In this document: positions 6,336 to 6,537 of the stretch, piece after piece | How positions within the stretch are numbered: the first letter of the stretch is position 1 | Layout: every line of letters begins with the position of its first letter | Notes under the pieces: model-generated | What the model was told of the DNA's origin: nothing | Seen by the model: the letters and a program-made list of their open reading frames with translations, nothing else | Database searches by the model: none | Origin: Patescibacteria group bacterium | Lineage (GTDB): Bacteria > Patescibacteriota > UBA1384 > JAGGWG01 | Assembly (NCBI GenBank): GCA_028698375.1 | Contig: JAQVDI010000034.1 | Span: 1 to 6,537, forward strand | Length of the DNA stretch: 6,537 bases | Direction of reading: 5' to 3' | Translations under genes and position numbers: made by a program

Positions 6336-6394
6336 AATTTCTAATTAGTCTAATTTCTAATTGATCTAATCAAACCCCAATTCAAAAATGACTA
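6335..6394 (-). repeat. Right copy of the inverted repeat flanking infB
   Basis: Inverted relative to 4324-4381. It begins on the last base of the infB stop codon. Blocks: 6335-6355 (20 of 21 identical to the left copy's 4361-4381), a 9-bp insertion (6356-6364) that duplicates the neighbouring TCTAATT motif, 6365-6382 (17 of 18) and 6387-6394 (TAGTCATT on the minus strand). In the infB mRNA it would lie in the 3' UTR and be complementary to the 5' UTR. Confidence 0.8.
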
Positions 6395-6414
6395 AAAATG
6401 TCGCATCGTTTATC

Positions 6415-6480
6415 ATGTCATTTCCGCGAAGGCGGGAATCCATTTCTTTTTGTCATGCTGAATTTATTTCAGCATCTCTT
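6415..6480. repeat. REP-like intergenic repeat with two stem-loops
   Basis: Two modules each begin with TGTCAT (6416-6421 and 6451-6456). The first is a GC-rich hairpin: TTCC-GC 6422-6427, loop GAAG, GC-GGGAA 6432-6438, with one C missing relative to the symmetric TTCCCGC/GCGGGAA form. The second is a perfect 8-bp hairpin, ATGCTGAA (6455-6462) with TTCAGCAT (6468-6475) around TTTAT. Sequences of this form recur between genes in many bacteria, Patescibacteria included. It lies at the 3' end of infB and might stop transcripts or protect RNA ends; no U-tract of terminator quality follows. Confidence 0.7.
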
Positions 6481-6537
6481 GTAATTTTAGATAAATTGGT
6501 TTAATTTTTAGGTAATGATTAATATCTTCATTTTTAT
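6464..6537 (-). CDS. Possible C-terminal end of a minus-strand gene, cut by window edge
   Basis: One minus-strand frame is open from the right edge for 23 codons, ending with TAA at 6464-6466. The peptide ends INHYLKIKPIYLKLQEMLK, with a charge and hydrophobic spacing like a protein C-terminal helix. A 23-codon open frame also arises easily by chance in AT-rich DNA. If real, the last residues (LQEMLK) and the stop are encoded by the second arm of the REP-like repeat, and the gene would be convergent with infB. Family cannot be told. Confidence 0.33.
   Translation of the reverse strand, partial: KNEDINHYLKIKPIYLKLQEMLK

Noticed and set aside
6415..6480. CRISPR-like repeats.
   Set aside because: Only two dissimilar hairpins with a shared TGTCAT; no regular repeat-spacer pattern.
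6515..6537. Start of a plus-strand gene at ATG 6515 with AGG upstream.
   Set aside because: Only seven codons are visible and the opposite-strand frame looks at least as much like coding sequence.

Overview
This 6.5 kb window is AT-rich (roughly one third G+C outside one island) and carries compact housekeeping-type genes. The gene set (a DUF4012 protein, a TrmB-type regulator with a phospholipase-D-like C-terminal half, a short IF2, a stand-alone AlaRS-like protein), weak or absent Shine-Dalgarno sequences and dispersed intergenic repeats suggest a Patescibacteria (Candidate Phyla Radiation) genome. This placement is inferred from gene content, not from a phylogenetic marker comparison.

Layout. 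Bases 1-1734 (+) hold the 3' part of a DUF4012 gene that is open to the left edge. It converges, with 7 bp between, on a minus-strand unit that reads right to left: a strong promoter (3375-3403), a GC-rich island of about 250 bp that can fold into one long interrupted hairpin (candidate structured RNA), a possible second promoter (3078-3106), tRNA-Val(TAC), tRNA-Ile(GAT) 3 bp later, and 15 bp further on a 384-residue protein resembling the catalytic core of alanyl-tRNA synthetase. Back to back with the minus promoter is a very good plus-strand promoter (3420-3449) for a TrmB-family regulator (3484-4242). A third promoter (4268-4296) drives infB (4395-6335), translation initiation factor IF2. 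After infB come a dispersed repeat with two stem-loops and perhaps the last codons of a minus-strand gene cut by the window edge.

The window is dominated by translation functions (two tRNAs, a synthetase-like protein, IF2). The observations most worth checking are: (1) the structured RNA island; (2) the two tRNAs, both with departures from the D-loop/T-loop consensus, next to an AlaRS-like protein that lacks editing and C-terminal domains and seems to have lost a key substrate-binding Asp; (3) a nearly identical inverted repeat that hugs infB on both sides, ending 13 bp before its ATG and starting again at its stop codon, so the 5' and 3' UTRs of the infB mRNA could pair.
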